From assembly GCA_948933715.1 (NCBI GenBank), contig CAQZPH010000005.1, forward strand, positions 15,786 through 40,596: a DNA stretch of 24,811 nt, read 5' to 3'. Within the stretch, counting starts at the first letter, position 1. Each line of letters opens with the position of its first letter. This document shows positions 7,669-14,900 of the stretch, in pieces. Below the pieces are notes generated by a model. It was not told the origin of the DNA, searched no databases, and saw nothing but the letters and a program-made list of their open reading frames with translations. Made by a program: the position numbers and the translations under genes. The DNA is from an uncultured Eubacteriales bacterium. GTDB lineage: Bacteria; Bacillota; Clostridia; Oscillospirales; Acutalibacteraceae.

Positions 7669-8475
7669 TCACCTAATAAGTGTTGAAATATATTCTTCAA
7701 GACATAAATTTTGAGAGTTCATAATCTTTGCATGTTCTTCGCCAACGTATCTAAAATGAGCAGGTTCAAAAGCACGCCCTGTTACCTGTTCTTTTTCTTT
7801 TGGGTACCTTAAAATAAACCCATAGTTTGTACTATTTTCAAGCAGCCATGCATATTCTTTAGTTAAGTTAAAATCATTGCCTCCTGCATTAAAATCAACC
7901 GATAACCCTAAATTATGTTCATTGTTCCCGGGTTTTGATAAGATCTTCATCGCTTGATCCTCAGCATCGCTTTTGTTCATTCCCTCATTTATATTTTTCT
8001 CTAGTTCTTTATTAAACAACTGTTCTTGCCTTTGCAGGGTTCTGTATCCCGATGAAATCCAAAGATGAACATCATCAATTAAAGCCATTTGAATCATTTC
8101 CGCTAACTCTGGTAATACCCTTTCATCTATCTCTGATCCTCCATATTGTTTTAATGATGGAGAAAAATAATCCGGCACTGGATTAAAATTATTTACAATT
8201 ATAAGATTCCAGTCACATGTTCTATTCCATGCATTAAAATCTGTTCTTAGCCCCTTTTTTCTTATGCTTACAACTTGATTAGTTTCTATCTCTTCTTTTT
8301 CATCTGTAAAGATATTTGCATCATTTACAATCATATAAAATATGAATACAGTAAATATAAACATCGTTACCACTACACTTAAAACGCTCATAGTTTTAAG
8401 GACATTAAATCTACTTTTTTCTTTTTTTAGATAACTTTTTTTATAGTACTTTAAATAATTCTTTTTTCGAACCAT
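7669..8475 (-). CDS. D-alanyl-D-alanine carboxypeptidase / dipeptidase, M15B (VanY/LdcB-like), membrane-anchored
   Basis: A zinc peptidase that trims peptidoglycan stem peptides (D,D- or L,D-carboxypeptidase) outside the membrane. The 268-residue protein has a very basic cytoplasmic start (1-27), one transmembrane helix (about 28-50) and a VanY domain (about 85-260). Conserved motifs are SSGYRT (141-146) and EHNLGLSVD (186-194, zinc ligands His187 and Asp194), followed by EPAHFRYVG (catalytic Glu237, zinc ligand His240). The last motif is normally EPWH; position 239 is Ala here. Ribosome site AAAGGA lies 9-10 nt before the ATG. No vanHAX or two-component genes are nearby, so a housekeeping wall role is likelier than glycopeptide resistance. 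Confidence 0.88.
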   Translation of the reverse strand: MVRKKNYLKYYKKSYLKKEKSRFNVLKTMSVLSVVVTMFIFTVFIFYMIVNDANIFTDEKEEIETNQVVSIRKKGLRTDFNAWNRTCDWNLIIVNNFNPVPDYFSPSLKQYGGSEIDERVLPELAEMIQMALIDDVHLWISSGYRTLQRQEQLFNKELEKNINEGMNKSDAEDQAMKILSKPGNNEHNLGLSVDFNAGGNDFNLTKEYAWLLENSTNYGFILRYPKEKEQVTGRAFEPAHFRYVGEEHAKIMNSQNLCLEEYISTLIR

Positions 8476-8540
8476 AAAATTCTATCCTTTCAAACAGTGC
8501 AACAAATATAATTTGTAAACATAGTATATAATTACAAAAA

Positions 8541-8582
8541 TTTAAACCCTTGTAGCTTCTAATAAAGCAACTAGGGTTTAAA
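8541..8582 (-). terminator. Terminator after the M23 peptidase gene
   Basis: 10-bp perfect stem TTTAAACCCT / AGGGTTTAAA (8541-8550 and 8573-8582). The loop can fold further (GCTT/AAGC), and on the minus strand a TTTTTG tail follows. It lies about 50 bp past the stop at 8633 and before the vanY-like start at 8475, so the two wall genes are probably separate units. Confidence 0.75.
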
Positions 8583-8632
8583 AAATTAAACTATATATAG
8601 TTGTATCCATTCATTTTTAAATAATTCTTTTT

Positions 8633-9790
8633 TTATAGTTCATTTCTTGGATTATACCATCTACCATTTTTGGCAGTACCACAATGCAAGTGGTTTCCAA
8701 ACGAATGCCCTGTATTACCTACAAGACCAATAACCTGCCCTGCTTTAACTGGTTGACCAGGATTTACTAAAACTTTACTCAAATGCGCAGACATCGTTTC
8801 ATATCCATCGCCATGGTTTATCCTTACATGATATCCCCAGCCTGATCCCCATGAACTAGAAACATTTGCAGCTACAACTACTCCGTCTGCCATGGCAACA
8901 ACCTTGGTTCCTTTAGGTGCTGGTATATCTATCCCATTATGACGTCTGCCATCACCCCAACCAGATGAAATTCTTCCATAACCAGGAACAGGCCAAACAT
9001 ATCTACCTTTTCTACCCCCCACGGTAGGAACAGAAGTTATTTTGCCTCTTCCACCAAATCTAGAAATTCTATTTTCTATATTTCTTTTGCGAGCGTTATT
9101 CTTATTTATCCTTGATTGTATCCTTATTTCTTCTCCTCTTAAGTCAACAATAACACGTTCATTTTCTTGCTGTAAATTATTTAGTTCCTGTCTTTTTGAG
9201 TCTAATATTGATTTAGATTCACACACTTCATTCTTATCTTTTTCTATAAGCTCTTTTTCCTGTTGTACACCATAAATACTTTTTTCTAGATCTTCAATAA
9301 GCTCTGCATCAAATTTACTTAATTTTTGAATCATCTCAGCTGTATCTAAAAAGTCATTAAAACTTTTAACCCCTATAAAGATTGCCAATTCAGGAACATC
9401 TCCTGCTTTATATATAGCTTTTAACCTTTCACAAAGCACATCTAGATTCTGGTCTATTTCAACTTGAACTTGATCTATCTGAGCTTGTTTTCTTGCAATC
9501 TGAGAATCAAGTATCTCTATTTTTTGACACTCAACATCTATTTGTTCTTGAAGTGTACGCATTTGTGCAAGTACACTGTTTCTATACTCTTTCTTTTTAT
9601 TTATATTGTTTTTTAATTTTTCTAAACGTGAATTTAAATTTTTTTGTTGTCTATTAAGTTCAACTTGCTGTTTTCTTAAATTCACTAATCTATCTTCAGC
9701 CGAAACTTTTATCTTATTAACTTCACAAACTGATACTAAAAGCGCTAATGACATTAATACAGATACTAGCTTAATATGCTTGTTCAACAC
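8633..9790 (-). CDS. Secreted coiled-coil M23 peptidase (PcsB/CwlO/EnvC-like murein hydrolase)
   Basis: An exported peptidoglycan endopeptidase or hydrolase activator of the growth/division type. From the GTG at 9790 it has 385 residues: a signal peptide (hydrophobic core about 8-23, probable cut after KVSA), a long Gln/Glu/Lys-rich coiled coil (about 35-245) with the PcsB-like segment YKAGDVPELAIFIG, and a LytM domain (about 265-385). The zinc and catalytic residues are present: HNGID (His284, Asp288), SAHLS (His336) and GNHLHCG (His367, His369). The first in-frame ATG (9802) lies inside the ribosome site GGAGGG, so GTG 9790 or TTG 9787 must be the start. The intact metal site argues for real activity rather than an EnvC-type activator. 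Its promoter overlaps a WalR-like box. Confidence 0.92.
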   Translation of the reverse strand: MLNKHIKLVSVLMSLALLVSVCEVNKIKVSAEDRLVNLRKQQVELNRQQKNLNSRLEKLKNNINKKKEYRNSVLAQMRTLQEQIDVECQKIEILDSQIARKQAQIDQVQVEIDQNLDVLCERLKAIYKAGDVPELAIFIGVKSFNDFLDTAEMIQKLSKFDAELIEDLEKSIYGVQQEKELIEKDKNEVCESKSILDSKRQELNNLQQENERVIVDLRGEEIRIQSRINKNNARKRNIENRISRFGGRGKITSVPTVGGRKGRYVWPVPGYGRISSGWGDGRRHNGIDIPAPKGTKVVAMADGVVVAANVSSSWGSGWGYHVRINHGDGYETMSAHLSKVLVNPGQPVKAGQVIGLVGNTGHSFGNHLHCGTAKNGRWYNPRNEL

Positions 9791-9827
9791 TATTCCCTCC
9801 ATCTTTATACTTAAATTAAACTATAGG

Positions 9828-9844
9828 TGTTACAAATATGTAAC
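9828..9844 (+). promoter_or_regulatory. WalR (YycF)-type binding site
   Basis: TGTTAC-AAATA-TGTAAC, a perfect match to the published WalR consensus (two TGTWAH hexamers, 5-bp spacer), read on the plus strand, opposite to the gene it would control. It is also an inverted repeat, GTTACA-AATA-TGTAAC. It covers the predicted transcription start just after the -10 box of the M23 gene, a position that suggests repression. WalRK controls wall hydrolases of this kind in Bacilli; its presence in this organism is inference. Confidence 0.5.
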
Positions 9845-9845
9845 T

Positions 9846-9874
9846 ATTTTAACATTTTGATATCTATAGTTCAA
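9846..9874 (-). promoter_or_regulatory. Promoter for the M23 peptidase gene
   Basis: Minus strand: -35 TTGAAC (9869-9874), 17-bp spacer, -10 TAAAAT (9846-9851). The predicted start site is near 9839, about 49 nt before the GTG start. Confidence 0.6.
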
Positions 9875-10100
9875 GGAAATGTGCATATAAATATGATTTT
9901 CTCTCTTAGGAATAAAAAATGACTATTAACTTTAAAATTTGTATAAAATATTCACACATATAACAGTATAATTATATGTGGTATTTTATATATTTTTTAT
10001 GATTATTTTTTATTTATTTTGTTAATTACTTGTAGATTTCCCTTTTTAATAGGGACTCTTATTTAGTAATAAAACCACAGATATAAATCTAATTTTATGT
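9875..10100. other. AT-rich gene-free stretch between the M23 promoter and the tuf terminator
   Basis: No credible coding frame. It contains a 9-bp dyad, CACATATAA / TTATATGTG (9955-9963 and 9972-9980, 8-nt loop), and a small CCCT/AGGG hairpin near 10040. Together with the promoter and terminator on its flanks, this accounts for the roughly 400 bp between the M23 and tuf genes. Confidence 0.5.
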
Positions 10101-10141
10101 AAAATAAAAAACCAACAGCGAACCTTACGTAAGGTTCGCTG
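10101..10141 (-). terminator. Strong terminator of the str operon after tuf
   Basis: A perfect 26-bp palindrome, CAGCGAACCTTAC / GTAAGGTTCGCTG (10116-10141), followed on the minus strand by TTGGTTTTTTATTTT. It sits about 60 bp past the tuf stop. Just before it in the transcript is the alternating tract ACGCGCGCGT (10145-10154), unusual for this AT-rich DNA. Confidence 0.9.
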
Positions 10142-10201
10142 CTGACGCGCGCGTTAAGTAATATTAAATATTTCTATGTTTATAAACAAATCAAACAACT
10201 A

Positions 10202-11401
10202 CTAATTAATAGCAGTAACAACACCTGAACCAACTGTACGTCCACCTTCACGGATAGCAAAACGTAGACCTTCTTCTATAGCGATTGGTGTAATAAGTTC
10301 AACGTCCATAACAACGTTATCTCCAGGCATACACATTTCAGTTCCTTCTGGAAGCTTGATTATACCAGTAACATCTGTAGTTCTAAAATAGAACTGAGGA
10401 CGATAGTTGTTGAAGAAAGGAGTATGACGACCGCCTTCTTCTTTTGTTAAGACGTAAACTTGACCTTTAAACTTGGTGTGTGGATTGATTGTTCCTGGTT
10501 TAGAAAGAACTTGACCACGTTTAATGTCTTCTCTTTGAATACCACGTAAAAGTACTCCAACGTTGTCTCCAGCTTCAGCATAATCAAGGATTTTTCTGAA
10601 CATTTCAATACCAGTAACAACAGTTTTTTGGCGTTCATCACTTAAACCAACTAATTCAATTTCTTCACCAGTTTTTAATTGACCACGTTCAACTCTACCT
10701 GTTGCAACTGTTCCACGACCTGTGATTGTGAAAACGTCTTCAACAGGCATAAGGAATGGTTGGTCAGCCTTACGTTCTGGAGTTGGAATGAATTTATCAA
10801 CTGCATCCATAAGTTCATGGATACATTTATATTCATCAGCATTTGGGTCTTTTGAAGAAGACTCAAGTGCAACTAAAGCAGAACCACGAATAATTGGAGT
10901 ATCGTCTCCTGGGAAATCGTATTCATTTAATAAGTCACGGATTTCCATCTCAACTAAGTCAAGAAGTTCTTCATCATCAACTTGGTCAGCCTTATTCATA
11001 AATACAACGATATAAGGAACGCCAACCTGACGAGAAAGAAGTATATGTTCTCTTGTCTGAGGCATTGGACCGTCAGCAGCAGAAACAACTAAAATAGCAC
11101 CGTCCATTTGTGCTGCACCTGTGATCATGTTTTTAACATAGTCAGCATGGCCAGGGCAGTCAACGTGAGCATAGTGACGAGTTGAAGTTTCATATTCAAC
11201 GTGAGCTGTGTTGATTGTAATTCCACGTTCTCTTTCTTCTGGAGCTTTATCAATATTTGCATAATCTACGAACTCTGCAGCGCCACCAAGATTTAAAACT
11301 TTAGTGATAGCAGCTGTCAAAGTAGTTTTACCATGATCAACGTGACCAATAGTACCAATGTTTACATGAGGTTTGCTTCTTTCAAATTTAGCCTTTGCCA
11401 T
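10202..11401 (-). CDS. tuf: Elongation factor Tu
   Basis: The GTPase that delivers aminoacyl-tRNA to the ribosome. At 399 residues it is full length. The G domain has GHVDHGKT (19-26), the effector-loop RGITI, DCPGH, NKAD and a GSAL loop; the beta-barrel domains 2 and 3 follow, with the terminal segment GRTVGSGVVTAIN. The ATG is preceded by GGGAGG. It is the last gene of the str operon (rpsL-rpsG-fusA-tuf), 112 bp after fusA, and has an added promoter of its own in that gap, as expected for a protein needed in excess over the ribosomal proteins. A strong terminator follows. Confidence 0.98.
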   Translation of the reverse strand: MAKAKFERSKPHVNIGTIGHVDHGKTTLTAAITKVLNLGGAAEFVDYANIDKAPEERERGITINTAHVEYETSTRHYAHVDCPGHADYVKNMITGAAQMDGAILVVSAADGPMPQTREHILLSRQVGVPYIVVFMNKADQVDDEELLDLVEMEIRDLLNEYDFPGDDTPIIRGSALVALESSSKDPNADEYKCIHELMDAVDKFIPTPERKADQPFLMPVEDVFTITGRGTVATGRVERGQLKTGEEIELVGLSDERQKTVVTGIEMFRKILDYAEAGDNVGVLLRGIQREDIKRGQVLSKPGTINPHTKFKGQVYVLTKEEGGRHTPFFNNYRPQFYFRTTDVTGIIKLPEGTEMCMPGDNVVMDVELITPIAIEEGLRFAIREGGRTVGSGVVTAIN

Positions 11402-11469
11402 TGGATTTTTCCTCCCTTTGATACATAAAAAATATAATTAAAAATTAAAATAAAATTGCCATTGTCTAC

Positions 11470-11498
11470 ATTCTACCAAGTTTATTGTTAAAAATCAA
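11470..11498 (-). promoter_or_regulatory. Internal promoter for tuf
   Basis: Minus strand in the fusA-tuf gap: -35 TTGATT (11493-11498), 17-bp spacer, -10 TAGAAT (11470-11475). It would give a leader of about 60 nt, AT-rich with no clear hairpin, ending at the ribosome site GGGAGG. Confidence 0.6.
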
Positions 11499-11513
11499 TA
11501 GAAATGCATAAAA

Positions 11514-13592
11514 TTATTCTGATTTAGTCCTATCGGATATAATTTTATCAGAAACGGATTTTGGAACTTCTGCATAATGGCTAGGTTCCATAGTATATTG
11601 ACCTCTACCTTGAGTTTTAGAACGCATATCTGTAGCGTAACCAAACATTTCAGATAGTGGAACCATAGCGTTAATCCTCTGAGCTCCAGAAACTGCTTCC
11701 ATACCTTGAATCATACCACGGCGTGAGTTAACATCTCCAATAACATCACCCATATATTCTTCAGGAACAGTTACACAAACTTTCATAATTGGTTCAAGAA
11801 GCACCGGATCAGCTTTCTTCATAGCTTCTTTAAATGCCATAGAACCTGCTATTTTAAATGCCATTTCAGATGAGTCAACTTCATGATAAGAACCATCATA
11901 AAGAGTAACTTTAGCATCAACAACATTGTATCCTGCAAGTATACCAGAAAGCATTGCGCCTTTAATACCTTGATCAACCGCTGGGATGTATTCCTTAGGA
12001 ATAGCACCACCAACGATAGAGTTAACAAACTCATATCCTTTAGTTGGATTAGGTTCAACCTTAATCTTAACGTGACCATATTGTCCACGGCCACCAGATT
12101 GCCTTGCATATTTTTGATCAACATCAGCACTACGTCTAATAGTTTCTTTATATGCAACCTGTGGTTTACCAACATTAGCTTCAACTTTAAATTCTCTTAG
12201 AAGTCTATCTACGATGATTTCAAGGTGAAGTTCACCCATACCAGCGATAATTGTTTGACCTGTTTCTTCATCCGTATAAGCTTTAAAAGTTGGGTCTTCT
12301 TCTGCAAGTTTTGCAAGAGCAATACCCATTTTTTCTTGCCCTGCTTTAGTTTTAGGTTCAATTGCAACCCTAATAACTGGTTCTGGGAATTCCATAGACT
12401 CTAATATAACTGGATTTCTCTCTGTGCAAAGAGTATCACCCGTAGTTGTATTTTTAAGCCCAACAGCTGCTGCTATGTCACCAGCATAAACAGTTTCGAT
12501 GTCCTGACGGTGGTTAGCATGCATCTGCAAAATTCTACCCAAACGTTCATTATCATCTTTAGTTGAATTATAAACTGTAGAACCAGCACTAACGCTACCT
12601 GAATAAACACGGAAGAAACATAATTTACCAACAAATGGGTCTGTAGCAATTTTAAAAGCTAAAGCTGAGAATGGTTCTGAATCAGATGAATGGCGCTCTT
12701 CCTCTTGCTCTGTTCTAGGGTTAATACCCTTAATAGCAGGAACATCAGTTGGAGCTGGCATATATTCAACAATAGCGTCAAGTAACTTTTGAACACCTTT
12801 ATTGCGGTAAGAAGTACCACAAGTTACAGGAACCATTTCATTTGCAAGTGTTGCTTTACGGATACAATCTTTTATCTCTTGTTCTGTGAAGGTTTCACCT
12901 TCAAGATATTTTTCAAAGAGAGTTTCATCTTGTTCAGCAACATGTTCTAACAATTCTGTGTGATACTTTTCAGCAAGTTCTTTCATATCTTCAGGAATCT
13001 CTTCAACTTTTATGTCTTTACCTAAATCATCATAATAAACATAAGCTTTCATTTCAACTAAGTCAATAAGTCCTTTAAAAGTATCCTCAGAACCAATTGG
13101 CAACTGGATTGGAACAGCATTACATTTTAGGCGTTCTCTCATCATCTGCACAACGTTATAAAAATCTGCACCCATAATGTCCATTTTATTTACGTAAACC
13201 ATACGCGGAACACCATATTTATCAGCTTGGCGCCACACAGTCTCAGACTGTGGTTCAACGCCTCCCTTTGCACATAATACTGTAACAGAGCCATCAAGCA
13301 CTCTAAGTGAACGTTCAACCTCAACAGTAAAGTCAACGTGACCAGGAGTATCTATGATATTTATTCTGTGATCTTTCCAAAAACAAGTTGTTGCAGCAGA
13401 AGTAATTGTAATACCTCTTTCTTGTTCTTGAGCCATCCAGTCCATAGTTGCAGCACCGTCATGTGTTTCACCGATTTTGTGGTTAACACCGGTGTAAAAT
13501 AAAATACGTTCAGTGGTTGTAGTTTTACCAGCATCAATGTGAGCCATAATACCAATATTACGTGTTAAGTCAAGTGGAACTTGTCTTGCCAT
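11514..13592 (-). CDS. fusA: Elongation factor G
   Basis: The GTPase that drives translocation of tRNA and mRNA and, with RRF, ribosome recycling. The 692-residue protein has the full set of five domains: the G domain with AHIDAGKT (17-24), RGITI, DTPGHVDF and NKMD, then domains II-V ending with the EF-G type GYATDMRSKTQGRGQYTM. It shows the plain EF-G layout, with no sign of a TetM-type or FusB-type variant. It lies third in the str operon, 72 bp after rpsG, with AAAGGAGAG upstream of the ATG. Confidence 0.97.
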   Translation of the reverse strand: MARQVPLDLTRNIGIMAHIDAGKTTTTERILFYTGVNHKIGETHDGAATMDWMAQEQERGITITSAATTCFWKDHRINIIDTPGHVDFTVEVERSLRVLDGSVTVLCAKGGVEPQSETVWRQADKYGVPRMVYVNKMDIMGADFYNVVQMMRERLKCNAVPIQLPIGSEDTFKGLIDLVEMKAYVYYDDLGKDIKVEEIPEDMKELAEKYHTELLEHVAEQDETLFEKYLEGETFTEQEIKDCIRKATLANEMVPVTCGTSYRNKGVQKLLDAIVEYMPAPTDVPAIKGINPRTEQEEERHSSDSEPFSALAFKIATDPFVGKLCFFRVYSGSVSAGSTVYNSTKDDNERLGRILQMHANHRQDIETVYAGDIAAAVGLKNTTTGDTLCTERNPVILESMEFPEPVIRVAIEPKTKAGQEKMGIALAKLAEEDPTFKAYTDEETGQTIIAGMGELHLEIIVDRLLREFKVEANVGKPQVAYKETIRRSADVDQKYARQSGGRGQYGHVKIKVEPNPTKGYEFVNSIVGGAIPKEYIPAVDQGIKGAMLSGILAGYNVVDAKVTLYDGSYHEVDSSEMAFKIAGSMAFKEAMKKADPVLLEPIMKVCVTVPEEYMGDVIGDVNSRRGMIQGMEAVSGAQRINAMVPLSEMFGYATDMRSKTQGRGQYTMEPSHYAEVPKSVSDKIISDRTKSE

Positions 13593-13664
13593 AAGTTTAG
13601 AATCTCTCCTTTCTTAAAGTATTTTTATAAAATAAATTTAAGTTTTTAAATAAATACATAAAAA

Positions 13665-14135
13665 TTACCATCTATAATGTGCAAACGCCTTATTAGCCTC
13701 TGCCATTTTGTGAGTATCTTCACGTTTTTTTACAGCTCCGCCTGTTTCGTTAACAGCATCAATTATTTCTCCTGCTAATCTTTCTTTCATAGTTCTTTCA
13801 GATCTAGCTCTTGAATAATTAGTTAACCAACGAAGACCTAAAGTTTGGCGCCTTTCAGGACGCACTTCCATAGGAACCTGGTAAGTAGCACCACCTACAC
13901 GGCGAGCCTTAACCTCTAATACAGGCATAATATTTTCCATAGCCTGTTCAAAAACCTCTAGCGGTTCTTTGCCTGTTTTTTCTCTAATAATATCAAATGC
14001 ACCGTAAACTATTTTTTGAGATACCCCACGTTTACCGTCATACATAACATTATTAATAAGACGAGTTACCAATTTTGAATTATACAGTGGATCACACAAA
14101 ACATCACGTTTTGGTACAAAACCTCTTCTTGGCAC
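13665..14135 (-). CDS. rpsG: 30S ribosomal protein S7 (GTG start)
   Basis: Primary 16S rRNA-binding protein of the 30S head, next to the exit site; in E. coli it also represses its own operon. The sequence has MPRRGFVPKRDVL, LINNVMYDGKRG, GGATYQVPMEVRPERR and ends in AHYRW. I chose the GTG at 14135: it gives the family's usual start and a 156-residue length, with AAGGAGGG 6-7 nt upstream. The in-frame GTG at 14153 would put the ribosome site inside the gene. It lies in the str operon, with a 145-bp gap after rpsL that contains a hairpin and a candidate promoter. Confidence 0.96.
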   Translation of the reverse strand: MPRRGFVPKRDVLCDPLYNSKLVTRLINNVMYDGKRGVSQKIVYGAFDIIREKTGKEPLEVFEQAMENIMPVLEVKARRVGGATYQVPMEVRPERRQTLGLRWLTNYSRARSERTMKERLAGEIIDAVNETGGAVKKREDTHKMAEANKAFAHYRW

Positions 14136-14159
14136 TTTTCTTCCCTCCTTCACAATATA

Positions 14160-14188
14160 ATGATATCATAGGTACTCGAAAGCGACAA
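14160..14188 (-). promoter_or_regulatory. Candidate internal promoter before rpsG
   Basis: Minus strand: -35 TTGTCG (14183-14188), 17-bp spacer, -10 TATCAT (14160-14165). The transcript would start only about 18 nt before the GTG of rpsG. Both hexamers are imperfect, so this is tentative. Confidence 0.35.
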
Positions 14189-14239
14189 AACTTCCGTAGG
14201 CCAACACAGAGGCGTTTTATATCAACACTTCTGCATTGC

Positions 14240-14259
14240 TACCTGCAAATTGCAGTAGT
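14240..14259 (-). promoter_or_regulatory. Hairpin in the rpsL-rpsG gap, possible S7 translational operator
   Basis: Minus strand: CTACTGC ... GCA(G)GTAG, a 7-bp stem with one bulged G and loop AATTT. E. coli S7 binds the S12-S7 gap to repress the operon; this hairpin occupies the analogous place, but I see no sequence match to the enterobacterial site. Confidence 0.25.
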
Positions 14260-14280
14260 TAAGTATTTGTCATTTTCTTG

Positions 14281-14709
14281 CTATTTTTTAGCTGCGCCTG
14301 CCTTAGGACGCTTAGCACCGTATTTAGAACGGGCCTGCATACGTTTTGCAACACCCTGAGCATCAAGAGTTCCTCTTACAATATGGTAACGAACACCAGG
14401 AAGATCCTTTACACGTCCGCCACGTATAAGAACAACACTATGCTCTTGCAAGTTGTGGCCTTCACCCGGAATATATGAACTAACTTCGATTCCGTTTGAA
14501 AGTCTTACCCTAGCAATTTTTCTAAGTGCTGAGTTAGGCTTTTTAGGCGTAGCAGTTTTAACAGCTGTACAAACTCCACGTTTTTGTGGGGATGTTTGAT
14601 CAACAGACTCGCGTTTTTTCGAGTTCCATCCCTTCAAAAGAGCCGGAGCTTTAGCTTTCTTTTCAGAAACTTCTCTACCCTTTCTGACTAACTGGTTAAA
14701 GGTTGGCAT
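14281..14709 (-). CDS. rpsL: 30S ribosomal protein S12
   Basis: Decoding-centre protein of the 30S subunit and the site of streptomycin-resistance mutations. The 142-residue protein carries the Firmicutes-type insert near residue 30, then TATPKKPNSALRK, GEGHNLQEHSVVL and RGGRVKDLPGVRYHIVRG. The two lysine positions that mutate in resistant strains (in PKKPNS and GRVKDLP) are wild type. The ATG has a strong AAGGAGG 5-6 nt upstream. It is the first gene of the str operon, 192 bp after rpoC. Many Firmicutes have an L7Ae-like ribosomal protein gene at this spot; here there is none. Confidence 0.97.
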   Translation of the reverse strand: MPTFNQLVRKGREVSEKKAKAPALLKGWNSKKRESVDQTSPQKRGVCTAVKTATPKKPNSALRKIARVRLSNGIEVSSYIPGEGHNLQEHSVVLIRGGRVKDLPGVRYHIVRGTLDAQGVAKRMQARSKYGAKRPKAGAAKK

Positions 14710-14728
14710 ATGACACCTCCTTAATAAA

Positions 14729-14756
14729 AATATATGTTAAAAGCCCTACTTGTGAG
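14729..14756 (-). promoter_or_regulatory. Weak candidate promoter for rpsL
   Basis: Minus strand: -35 CTCACA (14751-14756), 16-bp spacer, -10 TATATT (14729-14734), placing the start only a few bases before the ribosome site. No better promoter is visible between the rpoC terminator and rpsL; readthrough from rpoBC may also feed the operon. Confidence 0.3.
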
Positions 14757-14839
14757 TTTAGACCTTATAACCAAACAATAAATACATTTTTTTGTGAACC
14801 CTTTTTTCTACAAAATAAAAATAAATCTTATTTAAAAGT

Positions 14840-14873
14840 CACGCAAATCATCCCTTAAGGGATGATTTGCGTG
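14840..14873 (-). terminator. Hairpin between rpoC and rpsL (terminator or attenuator)
   Basis: Perfect 15-bp stem CACGCAAATCATCCC / GGGATGATTTGCGTG (14840-14854 and 14859-14873), loop TTAA. On the minus strand the tail is ACTTTTAAAT, a poor U-tract for such a strong stem, so termination may be partial. Confidence 0.7.
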
Positions 14874-14900
14874 TATTATCTTTCACAATATATTATATTA

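Noticed and set aside
7669..8475. Part of a vancomycin-resistance cluster
   Set aside because: No vanH, vanA/B, vanX, vanR or vanS genes are near; single VanY-like peptidases are common wall enzymes.
14490..14560. Streptomycin-resistance changes in S12
   Set aside because: The key lysines in PKKPNS and GRVKDLP are wild type.
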